In this document: positions 38,094 to 47,920 of the stretch, piece by piece
How the letters are laid out: each line of letters opens with the position of its first letter
How positions within the stretch are numbered: position 1 is the stretch's first letter
Source: Wolbachia endosymbiont (group B) of Gerris lacustris
GTDB taxonomy: Bacteria; Pseudomonadota; Alphaproteobacteria; Rickettsiales; Anaplasmataceae
DNA length: 64,000 nt
Assembly (NCBI RefSeq): GCF_964028355.1
Contig: NZ_OZ034761.1
Coordinates: 1,488,001 to 1,552,000, forward strand
Direction: 5' to 3'
Translations under genes and position numbers: made by a program
The notes under the pieces: model-generated
Seen by the model: only the letters and a program-made list of their open reading frames with translations
Told to the model about the DNA's origin: nothing
Databases searched by the model: none

Positions 38094-39089
38094 ATGTTAA
38101 GTAGCCTCTGGAAAAAAGGAACGAATTTTCTCGGTAGTGAATTTGCCATAATGGGTGGTGCCATGAGCTGGGTTTCAGAGAGAAATTTAGTTTCGGCAAT
38201 TTCAAATGCCGGTGGTTTTGGTGTAATTGCATGTGGCGCAATGTTTCCAGACTTACTGAAAAAAGAAATCATAGAAACACAAAAATTAACTCATAAGCCA
38301 TTTGGTGTAAACCTAATTACTATGCACCCAAATTTGAGTGAGTTAATAGATATATGCATTGAAACAAAAATAAGCCACATAGTTCTCGCTGGCGGGTTAC
38401 CAAAAAAGCCTAATATAGAAAAAATCAAGAATGCAGGTATTAAAGTTATGTGCTTTACACCAGCATTAAGCCTTGCGGAAAGGTTAGTAAAAATGGGAGT
38501 AGATGCATTGATAATAGAAGGAATGGAAGCAGGTGGGCACATAGGTCCAGTTAGCACTTCTGTTCTCGCACAAGAGATATTACCTCATTTTAAAAACGAG
38601 AAAACACCAATTTTTGTTGCAGGTGGAATAGGAAGAGGCGAAATGATAATGAACTACCTAGAGATGGGAGCAAGTGGCTGTCAAATAGGTACATTATTTG
38701 TCTGCACGAATGAGTCAATCGCTCATAAAAATTTTAAAGAAGTATTCATCAAATCAGCTGCGCGTAATGCTGTGTCTTCTATACAGATCAGCGCTGATTT
38801 CCCTGTAATTCCAGTAAGGGCTATAGCTAACAAAGCAAGTGACGATTTTATGAAGCATCAAAGAGACATTATCGATAAATATCAAAATGGAGAAATCTCA
38901 AAAGAAGAGGGGCAACTTGAAATAGAAAAGTTCTGGGCTGGAGCTTTAAGAAAAGCTGTGATTGAAGGAAATATTGAAACAGGATCTTTGATGGCAGGTC
39001 AAAGTGTTGGCATGGTTGACAGAGAAAAGCCTGTAAAAGAAGTGATAGATATGCTAGTTCAACAGGCAAGCAATTATGTTGAAATGTAA
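38094..39089 (+). CDS. fabK: FabK/nitronate monooxygenase-family flavoprotein
   Basis: A FMN-dependent TIM-barrel oxidoreductase of 331 residues. 'FAIMGGAMSWVSERNLVSAI', 'VDALIIEGMEAGGHIGPVST' and 'IFVAGGIGRGEMIMNYLEMG' are the signature segments. The E-G-x-E-A-G-G-H-x-G motif is shared by enoyl-ACP reductase II (FabK) and 2-nitropropane dioxygenase-like enzymes, so substrate cannot be told. The FabK-type function is plausible because of overall length and motif spacing. The GTT ATATG start overlaps tightly with the cytochrome b561 gene. Confidence 0.8.
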   Translation: MLSSLWKKGTNFLGSEFAIMGGAMSWVSERNLVSAISNAGGFGVIACGAMFPDLLKKEIIETQKLTHKPFGVNLITMHPNLSELIDICIETKISHIVLAGGLPKKPNIEKIKNAGIKVMCFTPALSLAERLVKMGVDALIIEGMEAGGHIGPVSTSVLAQEILPHFKNEKTPIFVAGGIGRGEMIMNYLEMGASGCQIGTLFVCTNESIAHKNFKEVFIKSAARNAVSSIQISADFPVIPVRAIANKASDDFMKHQRDIIDKYQNGEISKEEGQLEIEKFWAGALRKAVIEGNIETGSLMAGQSVGMVDREKPVKEVIDMLVQQASNYVEM

Positions 39090-39221
39090 AATCAGTAATC
39101 AGCAAAGAAAATAGTTAGCAAATTGCTATAATTATCCGCAATAAGGCATAACTACCCAGTTTTAATGCAAAATTAACGCTAAAGAGGTACTCATACATTT
39201 TATTTATATGAGAGGAATGTT

Positions 39222-40703
39222 ATGTTTGACTCAGGTTCATATGATAGGAGAGTGATGTTTGATAGTATGGCAGGAGGAGGTATTACTCATGAATTTCCTA
39301 GCAGTCCTACTAAAACTTCAGAGTCTTTAGGAAAAGAAGTCGAGAATCCTTTTGCACTAGAAACAAAAGAGTTGCACGAAATTATACACAAAAAGGTAAC
39401 AAAAAAAACACATAATCATAAAAACCTAAAAAAGGAAGATGGGACTATCACAAAATGCATAGAGTTGTTCAGCAAAGGAGCTGATCCTAACGTATTAATT
39501 GAATTAGAAAAGTCACTGAGAAAAGAAGAATATCAAAAATATTATAATTATTACACTGAGAAATTTCTTCCAGCATTGAAAACAAAAGTGATAGAGTCAG
39601 AGGAATTAATGAAACCTTCAGTACTTAATAATGAAAAAAAATCATCACAAAGATCACCAACAATAAAAGGGAAAATATTAGGAATAATTTCAGGGATTAC
39701 TAATAAAAGTAGTGACAAAAATCATTCTAGTAGCACTATTCAAAATCAAAAAAGTCATCAAACAGATAGACAAGATAATGCTATGGGATTATTTAAGAAA
39801 AAAAGTTTTCCTAGTGAAGTTGCAGTTGCTGAAAGTTCGGATAGTAGTGCTCTAGATAGGTATTCTTTAACTAAGGGTGTAAGTGGAACAGGAACCCCTG
39901 GAACGTATAATCCCTTGGGAAGTTTAGATAATTATGATGCTTCAACAGTTCTTATATCAACACAACCGCAAGCAAGAAAGGAGATCGCACAATCACAATT
40001 GAATGGCTTCTCTAGACAATTTTGTGAGGATTTAGAAAATAAAAACCCTAGTACAACTGCAGATCCTGTAGAAGTGCCAAGAGGTACAAATACTTCTAAA
40101 CTCAGTAGTAGTAGTGATTTAGATAGTGGAATAAATTCATCTGGCTTGGCATCAAGTAGCAGAAGAAGCAACTTAACTTCAGTAACAAGCATTTCATCTG
40201 AGGAAAGTGTATACTTAAAATCAAACTCTGCTGAGGAAGATAATGATTTGCAACCAAAAGATGAAGGAAAAACAAAATTAGCACATCCGAACAAAACAAG
40301 GCCCAAAGGGCCAAGCGGAAGAAGATCTCCTTCTAAAGATCATGGGAAGATTGAAGATCAAGTTAAAAAAGAATCATCTCAGTGTGTGATCTTAGTGACA
40401 GGTAGTCAGGCAATGCAATCCGAAAAAAAAGAAGCTGCTAATTACGAAAATAAGAGTAAAGTTAAAGAACCTCATAATAAAAATCTTCACGTCGCACTTG
40501 TAACAAGTTCTGCTCTCTTAGCAATAGGGTGCATTGTTGCAGGAGCAATGACATCAGGATTAGTAGGAGCAGGACTGTTTGTGGTGGCTGCAGTGTTTGC
40601 TACAGCAGCAGCTGCTGAACTATATTCAAATATTCTGTCAAGTAAATTGACATCCATTAGTGTGAGTCCTCTTATTGATAATAAAGAGCTTACAGCATGG
40701 TAA
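39222..40703 (+). CDS. Hypothetical protein with C-terminal two-TM hairpin next to the secretion locus
   Basis: No family recognised. The 493-residue product is Ser/Lys/Asn-rich and low-complexity (residues ~150-420, with Ser runs), with an N-terminal piece resembling an ankyrin-like unit ('IELFSKGADPNVLIELEKSL'), and ends with a hydrophobic hairpin near residues 428-470 ('VALVTSSALLAIGCIVAGAM', 'GLFVVAAVFATAAAAELY'). GAGAGG precedes the ATG. The long disordered region plus C-terminal hairpin, and its place just before T4SS-like genes, make it a candidate exported protein (inference). Confidence 0.65.
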   Translation: MFDSGSYDRRVMFDSMAGGGITHEFPSSPTKTSESLGKEVENPFALETKELHEIIHKKVTKKTHNHKNLKKEDGTITKCIELFSKGADPNVLIELEKSLRKEEYQKYYNYYTEKFLPALKTKVIESEELMKPSVLNNEKKSSQRSPTIKGKILGIISGITNKSSDKNHSSSTIQNQKSHQTDRQDNAMGLFKKKSFPSEVAVAESSDSSALDRYSLTKGVSGTGTPGTYNPLGSLDNYDASTVLISTQPQARKEIAQSQLNGFSRQFCEDLENKNPSTTADPVEVPRGTNTSKLSSSSDLDSGINSSGLASSSRRSNLTSVTSISSEESVYLKSNSAEEDNDLQPKDEGKTKLAHPNKTRPKGPSGRRSPSKDHGKIEDQVKKESSQCVILVTGSQAMQSEKKEAANYENKSKVKEPHNKNLHVALVTSSALLAIGCIVAGAMTSGLVGAGLFVVAAVFATAAAAELYSNILSSKLTSISVSPLIDNKELTAW

Positions 40704-40804
40704 AAATTAAATATGAGTTACTTATGGTGAGCAAGTGAATTCGGTTCTTGTCTATTGATGTAAAAATTGTTATAGTTGAAAAGTATCTTAAAGGTATTTA
40801 GCTG

Positions 40805-41170
40805 ATGCATATTCAATTGGGTAGGATTTTTGCTATTGTAGCTCTGTTAAGTTTTATCTTCATGTCATGTCCTAGTAAAGCAAGTGATGAATTGAAAAAT
40901 ATACCAGGAACGTTGAAAGAACTTATTTCTTCATTTTCAGTTAAAGATACCGTAGAAAATATGAGTCCCTCAACAATTATAGGTTTATGTATAGCTACAG
41001 TGATACTTGCAGTAGTGTTCAGAGGCCTAATTTTTTTCATGATAATGTTTGGCGTACTGATCATGATGTTTGGAAGCACAGAAAAGGCAACAGATTACCT
41101 AAAAGAAAAATTCAACTTTGTAAAGGACATACAGTTACAATCTGATAGCAAAAAGGAAGATGAGAATTAA
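40805..41170 (+). CDS. Small exported membrane protein, possible VirB2-like pilin
   Basis: The 121-residue product has a signal peptide (RIFAIVALLSFIFMSCPSKAS, cut near residue 27), a hydrophilic segment, then a long hydrophobic region (residues ~56-92, 'STIIGLCIATVILAVVFRGL' onward) and a charged tail. Signal peptide plus two close helices, located before a virB4 paralogue, is the layout of VirB2 pilins, but no clear sequence match is visible. It could equally be an unrelated small envelope protein. Confidence 0.5.
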   Translation: MHIQLGRIFAIVALLSFIFMSCPSKASDELKNIPGTLKELISSFSVKDTVENMSPSTIIGLCIATVILAVVFRGLIFFMIMFGVLIMMFGSTEKATDYLKEKFNFVKDIQLQSDSKKEDEN

Positions 41171-41221
41171 GTAAGATAGATGGTTCTTTATTATCTTTTT
41201 ATTGAATACGCATGATATTGT

Positions 41222-43576
41222 ATGCAACCAAAAGTACCAGCCACTAGCTCTAATTCTGAAAAAAAGAACAATTTAGCGTTACTAGAAAGTATTAATTTAG
41301 ATTTTATCCCTTATGCTTGCCACTACGATGAAGAAACTATACTAACAAAACAGGGGGAATTGTTAAAAATAATCAAGTTAGAAGACTATTCTTCAGTTGA
41401 TAACTATGGTGATCTTAGAACTGAAATTAGAAAAAGTATATCAAAAAATATCAAGAGTTTATATTTTACAGTTTGGATTCACACTGTCCGAAAGCGCAAT
41501 AAATTGAGCTTAAAGTGGAATAAAACTGCAGACTTTTCCGATCAGCTACACTCAACGTGGTTTAATAAACTAGTTGATAGTAAACTACAGTATATAAATG
41601 AGCTGTACATTGTGGTGTTACTCAGTGATTTTGGCAAACATATTAATAATGCATTTTTTTTTGGCGGGATAAAGAGTAGGCACAAGTTATTTTTACAAAA
41701 AAATCATCAAGAATTGCAAAAAATAACTGACCTGATTCAAAAAGATTTAGAACCTTTTGGAGCTAAAAAACTGGGCCTTAGGTCTAGTGAAGGCAAAACA
41801 TATTCTCAAATGATGGAATTTCTCCATTACATTATTACATTAACGCACAAAGATTATCCAATATGTGAAAGGGATCTATCGCAGCATGTTAAAAACCTAA
41901 AAGTAGCTTTCGGTTTCAATAAATTTCAAACATCGTTTGAAGGTCAACAGAAGTTTGGTTCTATTTTTTGCATAAAGGAATATCGAGAAATCCCCTTAGA
42001 AAATATAGATAGGTGTTTGCAACTTGACTCTGAGCTTATCATCACAGAAATAATAATATTTACTAGTAATAACAAAGCAGTAAAAGAATTTAAAAAACAA
42101 ATTAATATACTGCAAATCAGTGAGGACAATACCTTACTTCAAAATTCAGGAATAAATGAAATAATAGAGCTTGAAAAAATTTCTGCTATGGATTTTTGTC
42201 AACAGAAAATTATTTTTACAATCTTTGCAGATGATAAGAACAGATTAGCTAAAAATATCAGCGATCTATCCTCTGTAATGTCATTAATCGGTTTGATGAT
42301 GTTTAGAACTGATCTGCACATGGAAAATCATTTTTGGGCACAGCTTCCTGGAAACTTTGCTTTTGTTACACAACCAAAAAATATATTAGAAAAATATGCT
42401 TGCAGCTTTGCTATGTTGCACGATTTTACATCAGGTACGTTAAAAGGAGGAAGATGGAAAGAAGCAGTAACAGTCTTTTTTTCAAAAAAAGGTAGCCCTT
42501 ACTTTTTTAACTTTCATGGAAAAAAAAATAATGGTCATACCACAATACTTGGAGCTCCAAATTCAGGTAGAACCTCACTGATCAATTTCTTACTTTCGGA
42601 ATCAAGAAAATTTAACCCTAGGATTGTTATATTGGATAATACTGGAAAATCAATAATATTTACTAAAGCAGTAAGCGGCCAATATTACATAATTGATCCA
42701 AAATATAAAGATAAAAGTCTAAAATTCAACCCACTGAACATTGAAGATAGTGCTTCTAATCGCAATATGCTTGTTGAATTGATCAAAAGGATGGTTGCAG
42801 ATGCAAGTTTGGTAGACGTAGAAGAAAAGACAAAAAAAATTGTAGATTCTATATTTGCTATACCAAGAGAATCGCGCTCTATTTCTCAAATTTCTGAGGT
42901 ACTTTTACTTCTTGGGGGCAAAATAAGTAAATGGTGTGGTGACGGTGAATTTGCTTACTTATTCCAAGATGGTGATGAGTCAGATATTGACTGGGGAACA
43001 AAAACTATATCCCTCAATACTGCAAATCTCACTAAGCAAAAAGAATGTATGTCCGTGATACTTTACTATTTCTTATACTCTTTCGAAGCAAAATGTGATG
43101 GCTCACCTGCAATACTTGTTTTGGATGAAGCATGGGAGATAAGTAATATTTTTCCTACAGAGGAAGAGTTTGACGACTGGATGCAAAGAATGACAAAGTT
43201 AAATGTTGTAGTAATTCTAAGTACTGAAAACTTAAACCTAGCATTTGCTAGCAAGTTTACTCAATATTTAGATAAGCATGTCGATACAAGGATCCTGATG
43301 CCGAACATAAATGCAAATAGGTTATACATGAAAGCATTTTCTCTGTCGAAAGAGGAACTGAATGTCATTTTGCAAACACCAACACAGGAAGGTTTATTTT
43401 TGATAAAGCAATACAAAGGTTTAGTAACTTTAAATCTAGATTTGAAAAATATGAAAGAAATACATGTACTTTCAGCTAATAAAGAGACTATAAAGTATAT
43501 GTATGAAGCAATAAAGGAAAAGGGCGAGAAAGTGAGTAAGTGGTTACCGGTGTTCTATGAAAAATGTAAAGCTTAA
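41222..43576 (+). CDS. virB4: VirB4 paralogue with altered Walker A motif
   Basis: The 784-residue product aligns along its length with VirB4 at 1821-4226: 'LDFIPYACHYDEETILTKQG' matches 'AEFIPYSCYWNSTTLITQQN', 'HFWAQLPGNFAFV' matches 'AFWAQVPGNFDCI', and both end K-W-L-P-V-F-Y. The P-loop near residue 444 reads GAPNSGRT, with Arg for the catalytic Lys; Walker B (AILVLDEAWEI) is kept. The protein may bind but not hydrolyse ATP normally. Two VirB4 copies, one degenerate, are known in Rickettsiales T4SS. It overlaps the next gene by 20 nt. Confidence 0.92.
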   Translation: MQPKVPATSSNSEKKNNLALLESINLDFIPYACHYDEETILTKQGELLKIIKLEDYSSVDNYGDLRTEIRKSISKNIKSLYFTVWIHTVRKRNKLSLKWNKTADFSDQLHSTWFNKLVDSKLQYINELYIVVLLSDFGKHINNAFFFGGIKSRHKLFLQKNHQELQKITDLIQKDLEPFGAKKLGLRSSEGKTYSQMMEFLHYIITLTHKDYPICERDLSQHVKNLKVAFGFNKFQTSFEGQQKFGSIFCIKEYREIPLENIDRCLQLDSELIITEIIIFTSNNKAVKEFKKQINILQISEDNTLLQNSGINEIIELEKISAMDFCQQKIIFTIFADDKNRLAKNISDLSSVMSLIGLMMFRTDLHMENHFWAQLPGNFAFVTQPKNILEKYACSFAMLHDFTSGTLKGGRWKEAVTVFFSKKGSPYFFNFHGKKNNGHTTILGAPNSGRTSLINFLLSESRKFNPRIVILDNTGKSIIFTKAVSGQYYIIDPKYKDKSLKFNPLNIEDSASNRNMLVELIKRMVADASLVDVEEKTKKIVDSIFAIPRESRSISQISEVLLLLGGKISKWCGDGEFAYLFQDGDESDIDWGTKTISLNTANLTKQKECMSVILYYFLYSFEAKCDGSPAILVLDEAWEISNIFPTEEEFDDWMQRMTKLNVVVILSTENLNLAFASKFTQYLDKHVDTRILMPNINANRLYMKAFSLSKEELNVILQTPTQEGLFLIKQYKGLVTLNLDLKNMKEIHVLSANKETIKYMYEAIKEKGEKVSKWLPVFYEKCKA

Positions 43577-46367
43577 TCTTTTATTGATATTCTCCTTGAT
43601 ATTTTGTCTTTCTTATCAAGGATATGCTGATTGTCCGCGTTTTGTAGAGAGCAATACTAAACTTGAAGCTGCAGGAAGTAAAACAGGTAAAGGCTTTTGG
43701 AAGATTATTAGCCTTGATTGGAGCAATATAGATTTTGACAAAAAATTATTGCAATTTATTAAAGTTACAGCAGTAAATAATCAGGGACCAGAAGGTTACT
43801 TCGATCCAAAGATTAAGGTCTGCGATTACGAAGGGAACGACAACTGTTATATATTATCCACTGGAACATTCTGCCACCAGATATATGGAACGCAGAGTAC
43901 AGGAGCTGGAGTTTCTGCTGCAGCTTTTATTGATTGGGAAGGGGATAAAACAAAAGCTGGAGGAGAAATTGCCCAAGGTCTTGGATGGGAATGGGCAGAT
44001 GGTGTTACTGATGAGGAAAAAAGAAGATTTACTAACTCTCCTAAAATATGTGCTTGTAGTCAAAAAGGGGCTTGTATGGAAGCTTTTTTTGGAGGTCTTT
44101 CTAGAATCTTTTCAGGGGAAAATATTTTCCGTCCAGGGAATATGGAAAACGTTTGCGACACTTGTTCATGGAACGGAAGGAAACAAAAGGTAAAATGTGC
44201 CCCTGTGCCGCTTGCACCTGGTCCGCCTCCGTTTTGTGAGCAACTTGCGATGTCACCTCCACGAGTTAGAATTGTACCTATAAGAAACCAAGACAACGAT
44301 TACTTTAATCCGAGAGTTGGAGTCATTATTGGCGAATTGAAGGAAAGAAGGGAGATATATGTTCCATCTGCTGTTTCAAATCACAAGAACATTCCAAATT
44401 GGACATATCCCATTTCAGATAAAGATACTATCCATTATTTCAAAACCTATAGAAAAAAAGGTCGCCTCTGTGCTGAATATTCTGGTACTGAAAGAGAAGA
44501 ATCAAAAAGAAAATTACAATTTCCTGCTCGCTGCTTTCCAGCACCACCTGCTCCAAAGCCTGAGGAAATAAAGGTAGTAAATGGAAATACGCTAGAGGTA
44601 AGAATGAAGATGAGTGAGAACGTTTGTACTTATGACGCACGTGGAACTCACAATAATGGAGTCTGTACTTTTAATGTTAATGCGAATTCTTCTACACACA
44701 TTGGCCATCTACCTTTAAAAGTAGTAAAGCCAGCAATAGTAGAAAAAACAACCAATAGCAGTAATAGAAAAAGTGATATTGATAATATAATAGAAGGTAT
44801 ATTAAAAAATAACTCGCAATTTGAAGTTCTAGAAAAGTATGGGTATGTTCCTAATATCGAAACAGAATGTAAAGAATATAAGGATGGTAAGTGCAAGCGA
44901 GACAATTTAGGATATCCCAAAATAGAAGTAAAATACAAAGAAAATCCTAAAAGTAAAATGCTCTGCCTTTCTGGTTGGCAGCTGGAACCAGAAGAGTTTG
45001 TTCTTGAAAAAGGAAGTGAGCTAATATCACTGAAGTCAGTAGGAGCAAGCTATGCTAAACACAATACTGTTTATTCAAAGGAGTCTAATCAGCTTTATTA
45101 TTTTCCCTGTAACGAAACAATTGAGGTTTTAGCAAAGCCACAAGATGCACTGAATGAAATAATATTCAATAAAAAAGGATATATTTCCATTCCTGCTGAA
45201 AATAAGCCTAGAGATAACTGCACGGCGAAAGAGGATAAAGAGGTAGATACAAAACAAAATTGTGACAAATGCAAAATAGTATATGAGTTAATAGATGGAA
45301 AGTATGAAGAAAAAAACTGTAATCACGGTGATGATGGTTGCCTCTGCTTTGATGGGGTATGTAATCGCTCAACACAGTATGTGAACAAGGACAACAAGCC
45401 TTTTTACTTAAGAGTTTCACAGGATGAAAATGGAGTTGTAAAGAAGTTAGATCATCCAATTAAAGCAAATAGAACAGAAGTCTTTTACGCTGATAAATTA
45501 TGCAGATTCGATTTAGAGGGTTTAAAAAAGAGATTGCGTGAAATAATAGTAGCACAATTGAAAGGTAGGAAGCAGGAGCTTGAAAGGAGTAATAAAGAGT
45601 CTTATGAGCTTGGAGATGGCTATACAAATGACTTATCGATGTATGATTATGTTGAAATAGAAGCATGGGGAGGTGGTGAAGCTGGTCATATAATTGGTAA
45701 AGCTCAGTCTACTGTAAGCAAGCAAGGAAGGCCAGGTGATTACATTAAAGCTAAACTAAAAATCAACCCCGATTATCCCTACATTAAAGTAAAAGTAACA
45801 GAAGGTGGTGGTGGGCAAGAAGATTATAAATCTAACAAAGATGGGGGACCAACTTTAATAAAAATGTGCAGAGACCCTTCAGAAACAATTTGTAAAGATT
45901 TAATTACTGTTGCAGGTGGTGGTACATACAGAACCTATGGAAAAATAGATCATAAAGAGACAATAATTCATGAAGAAAGTTTAAAATTAGAAGAAGAAGT
46001 TGTAAAAGGAGATGAGTTAAACTCTAGAGAGGATAATAAAATAGCATACATAAGGAATGGTGAGATTAGATATGAAAATGTAAAAAAATGTAGTAAAAGC
46101 TATGCTAATAAAATATATGGTGCTGGCGGTTGTATCAACAAAAGTAAAGGGACTTATGGTAAAGGCGCTCTTGGTCACGTGAAGATTAAACCTATGTTTG
46201 AAGAAATTAATAAAGAAAGAGTGAAGAAAATAGATGATGCTATTGAAAAAATGATACAAAATCCAGATGATATCACAGGTATTGATGATTCCTTAATAAA
46301 TAAACTTGATCAAAAGATTATTGATACAATAAAAGAAGAAATTAGAAAAGAATTGTTAGGTCTATAG
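43557..46367 (+). CDS. VirB6-like large extracytoplasmic protein without channel domain
   Basis: The 936-residue product has a signal peptide (LNLLLIFSLIFCLSYQGYA) followed by sequence typical of the long N- and C-extensions of Wolbachia VirB6 proteins ('SLDWSNIDFDKKLLQFIKV', 'YFDPKIKVCDYEGNDNCYIL', 'GGGEAGHIIG', 'AGGGTYRTYG'). It has many Cys pairs. No run of membrane helices like the TrbL core of the VirB6 at 1-1828 is seen. It may be a secreted or periplasmic partner of the machine. It overlaps the virB4 paralogue by 20 nt, so both are co-translated. Confidence 0.7.
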   Translation: MKNVKLNLLLIFSLIFCLSYQGYADCPRFVESNTKLEAAGSKTGKGFWKIISLDWSNIDFDKKLLQFIKVTAVNNQGPEGYFDPKIKVCDYEGNDNCYILSTGTFCHQIYGTQSTGAGVSAAAFIDWEGDKTKAGGEIAQGLGWEWADGVTDEEKRRFTNSPKICACSQKGACMEAFFGGLSRIFSGENIFRPGNMENVCDTCSWNGRKQKVKCAPVPLAPGPPPFCEQLAMSPPRVRIVPIRNQDNDYFNPRVGVIIGELKERREIYVPSAVSNHKNIPNWTYPISDKDTIHYFKTYRKKGRLCAEYSGTEREESKRKLQFPARCFPAPPAPKPEEIKVVNGNTLEVRMKMSENVCTYDARGTHNNGVCTFNVNANSSTHIGHLPLKVVKPAIVEKTTNSSNRKSDIDNIIEGILKNNSQFEVLEKYGYVPNIETECKEYKDGKCKRDNLGYPKIEVKYKENPKSKMLCLSGWQLEPEEFVLEKGSELISLKSVGASYAKHNTVYSKESNQLYYFPCNETIEVLAKPQDALNEIIFNKKGYISIPAENKPRDNCTAKEDKEVDTKQNCDKCKIVYELIDGKYEEKNCNHGDDGCLCFDGVCNRSTQYVNKDNKPFYLRVSQDENGVVKKLDHPIKANRTEVFYADKLCRFDLEGLKKRLREIIVAQLKGRKQELERSNKESYELGDGYTNDLSMYDYVEIEAWGGGEAGHIIGKAQSTVSKQGRPGDYIKAKLKINPDYPYIKVKVTEGGGGQEDYKSNKDGGPTLIKMCRDPSETICKDLITVAGGGTYRTYGKIDHKETIIHEESLKLEEEVVKGDELNSREDNKIAYIRNGEIRYENVKKCSKSYANKIYGAGGCINKSKGTYGKGALGHVKIKPMFEEINKERVKKIDDAIEKMIQNPDDITGIDDSLINKLDQKIIDTIKEEIRKELLGL

Positions 46368-46469
46368 TCAAAAAACCCTGATGGTTGCAAATGGGGTAAA
46401 GTTGAATTTACATCACTGAGACAGATGCATGTGAAACCAGTGTTTCTTTTTTTGTATCTCAGTTCTCAT

Positions 46470-46550
46470 AATGTCATCCCAGTGCATAATGCACAGATGT
46501 ACAGAACATTGAAGATGTCATTCAAGTAGCTGACACTGGAATTCATGTAA
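46470..46550. repeat. Degenerate palindromic elements left of IS256
   Basis: Half-arms GTCATCCCAGTGCATAATGC and GTCATTCAAGTAGCTGACAC are found in the 46368-46556 spacer, which holds no gene. Confidence 0.6.
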
Positions 46551-46626
46551 ATTTAAGGGAACGTTCAAAAAAGTGTGTCAAACCGAAAAAAAAGTAATAA
46601 ATTGATATAAAAAATGGAGGTTTGAT

Positions 46627-47382
46627 ATGAGTCAAGCAAATAGAACTACTGGTTTGGTAGATTATAAAGAATTAGAAACAAATATCCTGTCATCTATACG
46701 AGAAGGAAGACCATTGACAGGAAGAGATGGAGCATTAACACCGTTTATAAAAAGGTTGCTAGAGGCAAGTCTGGAAGGTGAAATAGAAAGCTACATGTCA
46801 GCTGAAAGTGAAGAAAATAACCGAAGAAATGGGAGAAACGCAAAAACTTTACGCACGAGTGCAGGCTCATTTGAGCTGCTAACACCAAGAGATAGGGAGG
46901 GAAGCTTTGAACCACAAATAGTCAAAAAAAGGCAAACAAGCCTACATCCAGAACTTGAAGCAAAGGTCTTAAGCACATATACCAGTGGCATGGGATACAG
47001 AGATATAGCTTCACATGTTGAGGAAATATATGACCACAAAATATCAGCAGCAGAGATATCTAGTATTACCGATAAACTGCTACCAGTAATCAATGAATGG
47101 CGCAGCCGCCCACTGCAATCAGTGTATCCAATAGTATTTATGGATGGCATGTTTTTTAAGGTCAAGGAGGACGGACATTGCATAAGTAAATGTATGTATA
47201 ATATATTGGGCATAAATCAAAATGGCAGAAAAGAAGTATTAGGTTTTTATTTGGCTGAAAGTGAAGGAGCTAACTTCTGGTTGGGAGTACTAAATGACCT
47301 CAAAGAAAGAGGAGTAGAAGATATTCTAATACCAACTCTCATTATTAATGAACCAAATAAGAAGCATTGCAGAGTTGTTTAA
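46627..47382 (+). pseudogene. IS256 transposase, 5' part
   Basis: Starts at ATG 46627 after GGAGG. Residues up to ~234 are native: N-terminal DNA-binding part, then 'SVYPIVFMDGMFFKV' with the first catalytic Asp. At 47329 the frame enters the IS630 element and stops after 18 foreign codons (…PTLIINEPNKKHCRVV). The remaining part lies at 48436-49053. Confidence 0.9.
47240..47328. repeat. 89-bp direct duplication flanking IS630, left copy
   Basis: Identical by eye to 48434-48522, from TA (47240-47241) to TA (47327-47328), coding for 'LGFYLAESEGANFWLGVLND' onward of the IS256 transposase. A simple IS630 insertion would duplicate only TA. Confidence 0.9.
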
Positions 47383-47920
47383 CCGTGGAAGGGGAAAGAG
47401 AGGTAATAAATTTACACAAAGCGCTCTCAAGCAGAACAATTGTATCGTAGATTTTATTGCGCAAAATGTTCTGTTTTATATATAACCAAAACCTCTCAAC
47501 AGGATTGAGGTCAGGTGAGTATGGTGGTAGGTATATAATTTCGATATTTTTAGGTATCTTTAAACTTTTTGACTTATGCCAACTAGCGCAATCCATCACG
47601 AGAAAAGCCTTTCGTATTCCTAAATATTGCGACATCTGTTCAAGGAATATATTTATACAAGCAGTGTTGACGTTTGGTGCAAATAAGCTAAAATTCTCTC
47701 CATTTCTGGGATTAACTGCACTATAGAGATAAAAATTTTCCCTACCTAATTTTACCTTAACCTGTGTCCTACTGCCTTTTTTAAACCACCCATGTCCAAC
47801 TTTTGAATGTGTACCAAACCGTGATTCATCGAAGAAAAATAGCTCTTTTTCAGAATGCATGACAATAGTTTCATTGAGGTTTTTTTTTAAACTCCTCTTG
47901 CTTATTTTTATCCTGTCCAC
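47345..47920 (-). CDS. IS630 transposase, catalytic (orfB) part, copy 2
   Basis: Identical to the product at 6816-7391, with the DDE motifs FFFDESRF, LVMDCASW and LNPVERFW. It is expected to be produced as a fusion with orfA by slippage in the A9 run. Confidence 0.88.
   Translation of the reverse strand: MDRIKISKRSLKKNLNETIVMHSEKELFFFDESRFGTHSKVGHGWFKKGSRTQVKVKLGRENFYLYSAVNPRNGENFSLFAPNVNTACINIFLEQMSQYLGIRKAFLVMDCASWHKSKSLKIPKNIEIIYLPPYSPDLNPVERFWLYIKQNILRNKIYDTIVLLESALCKFITSLSPSTVKQLCNASYLVH

Noticed and set aside
46368..46556. Possible CRISPR or regulatory array from the regularly repeated GTCAT…TGACA units
   Set aside because: The units are dispersed through the whole window with irregular spacing and in both orientations, with no spacers or cas genes.
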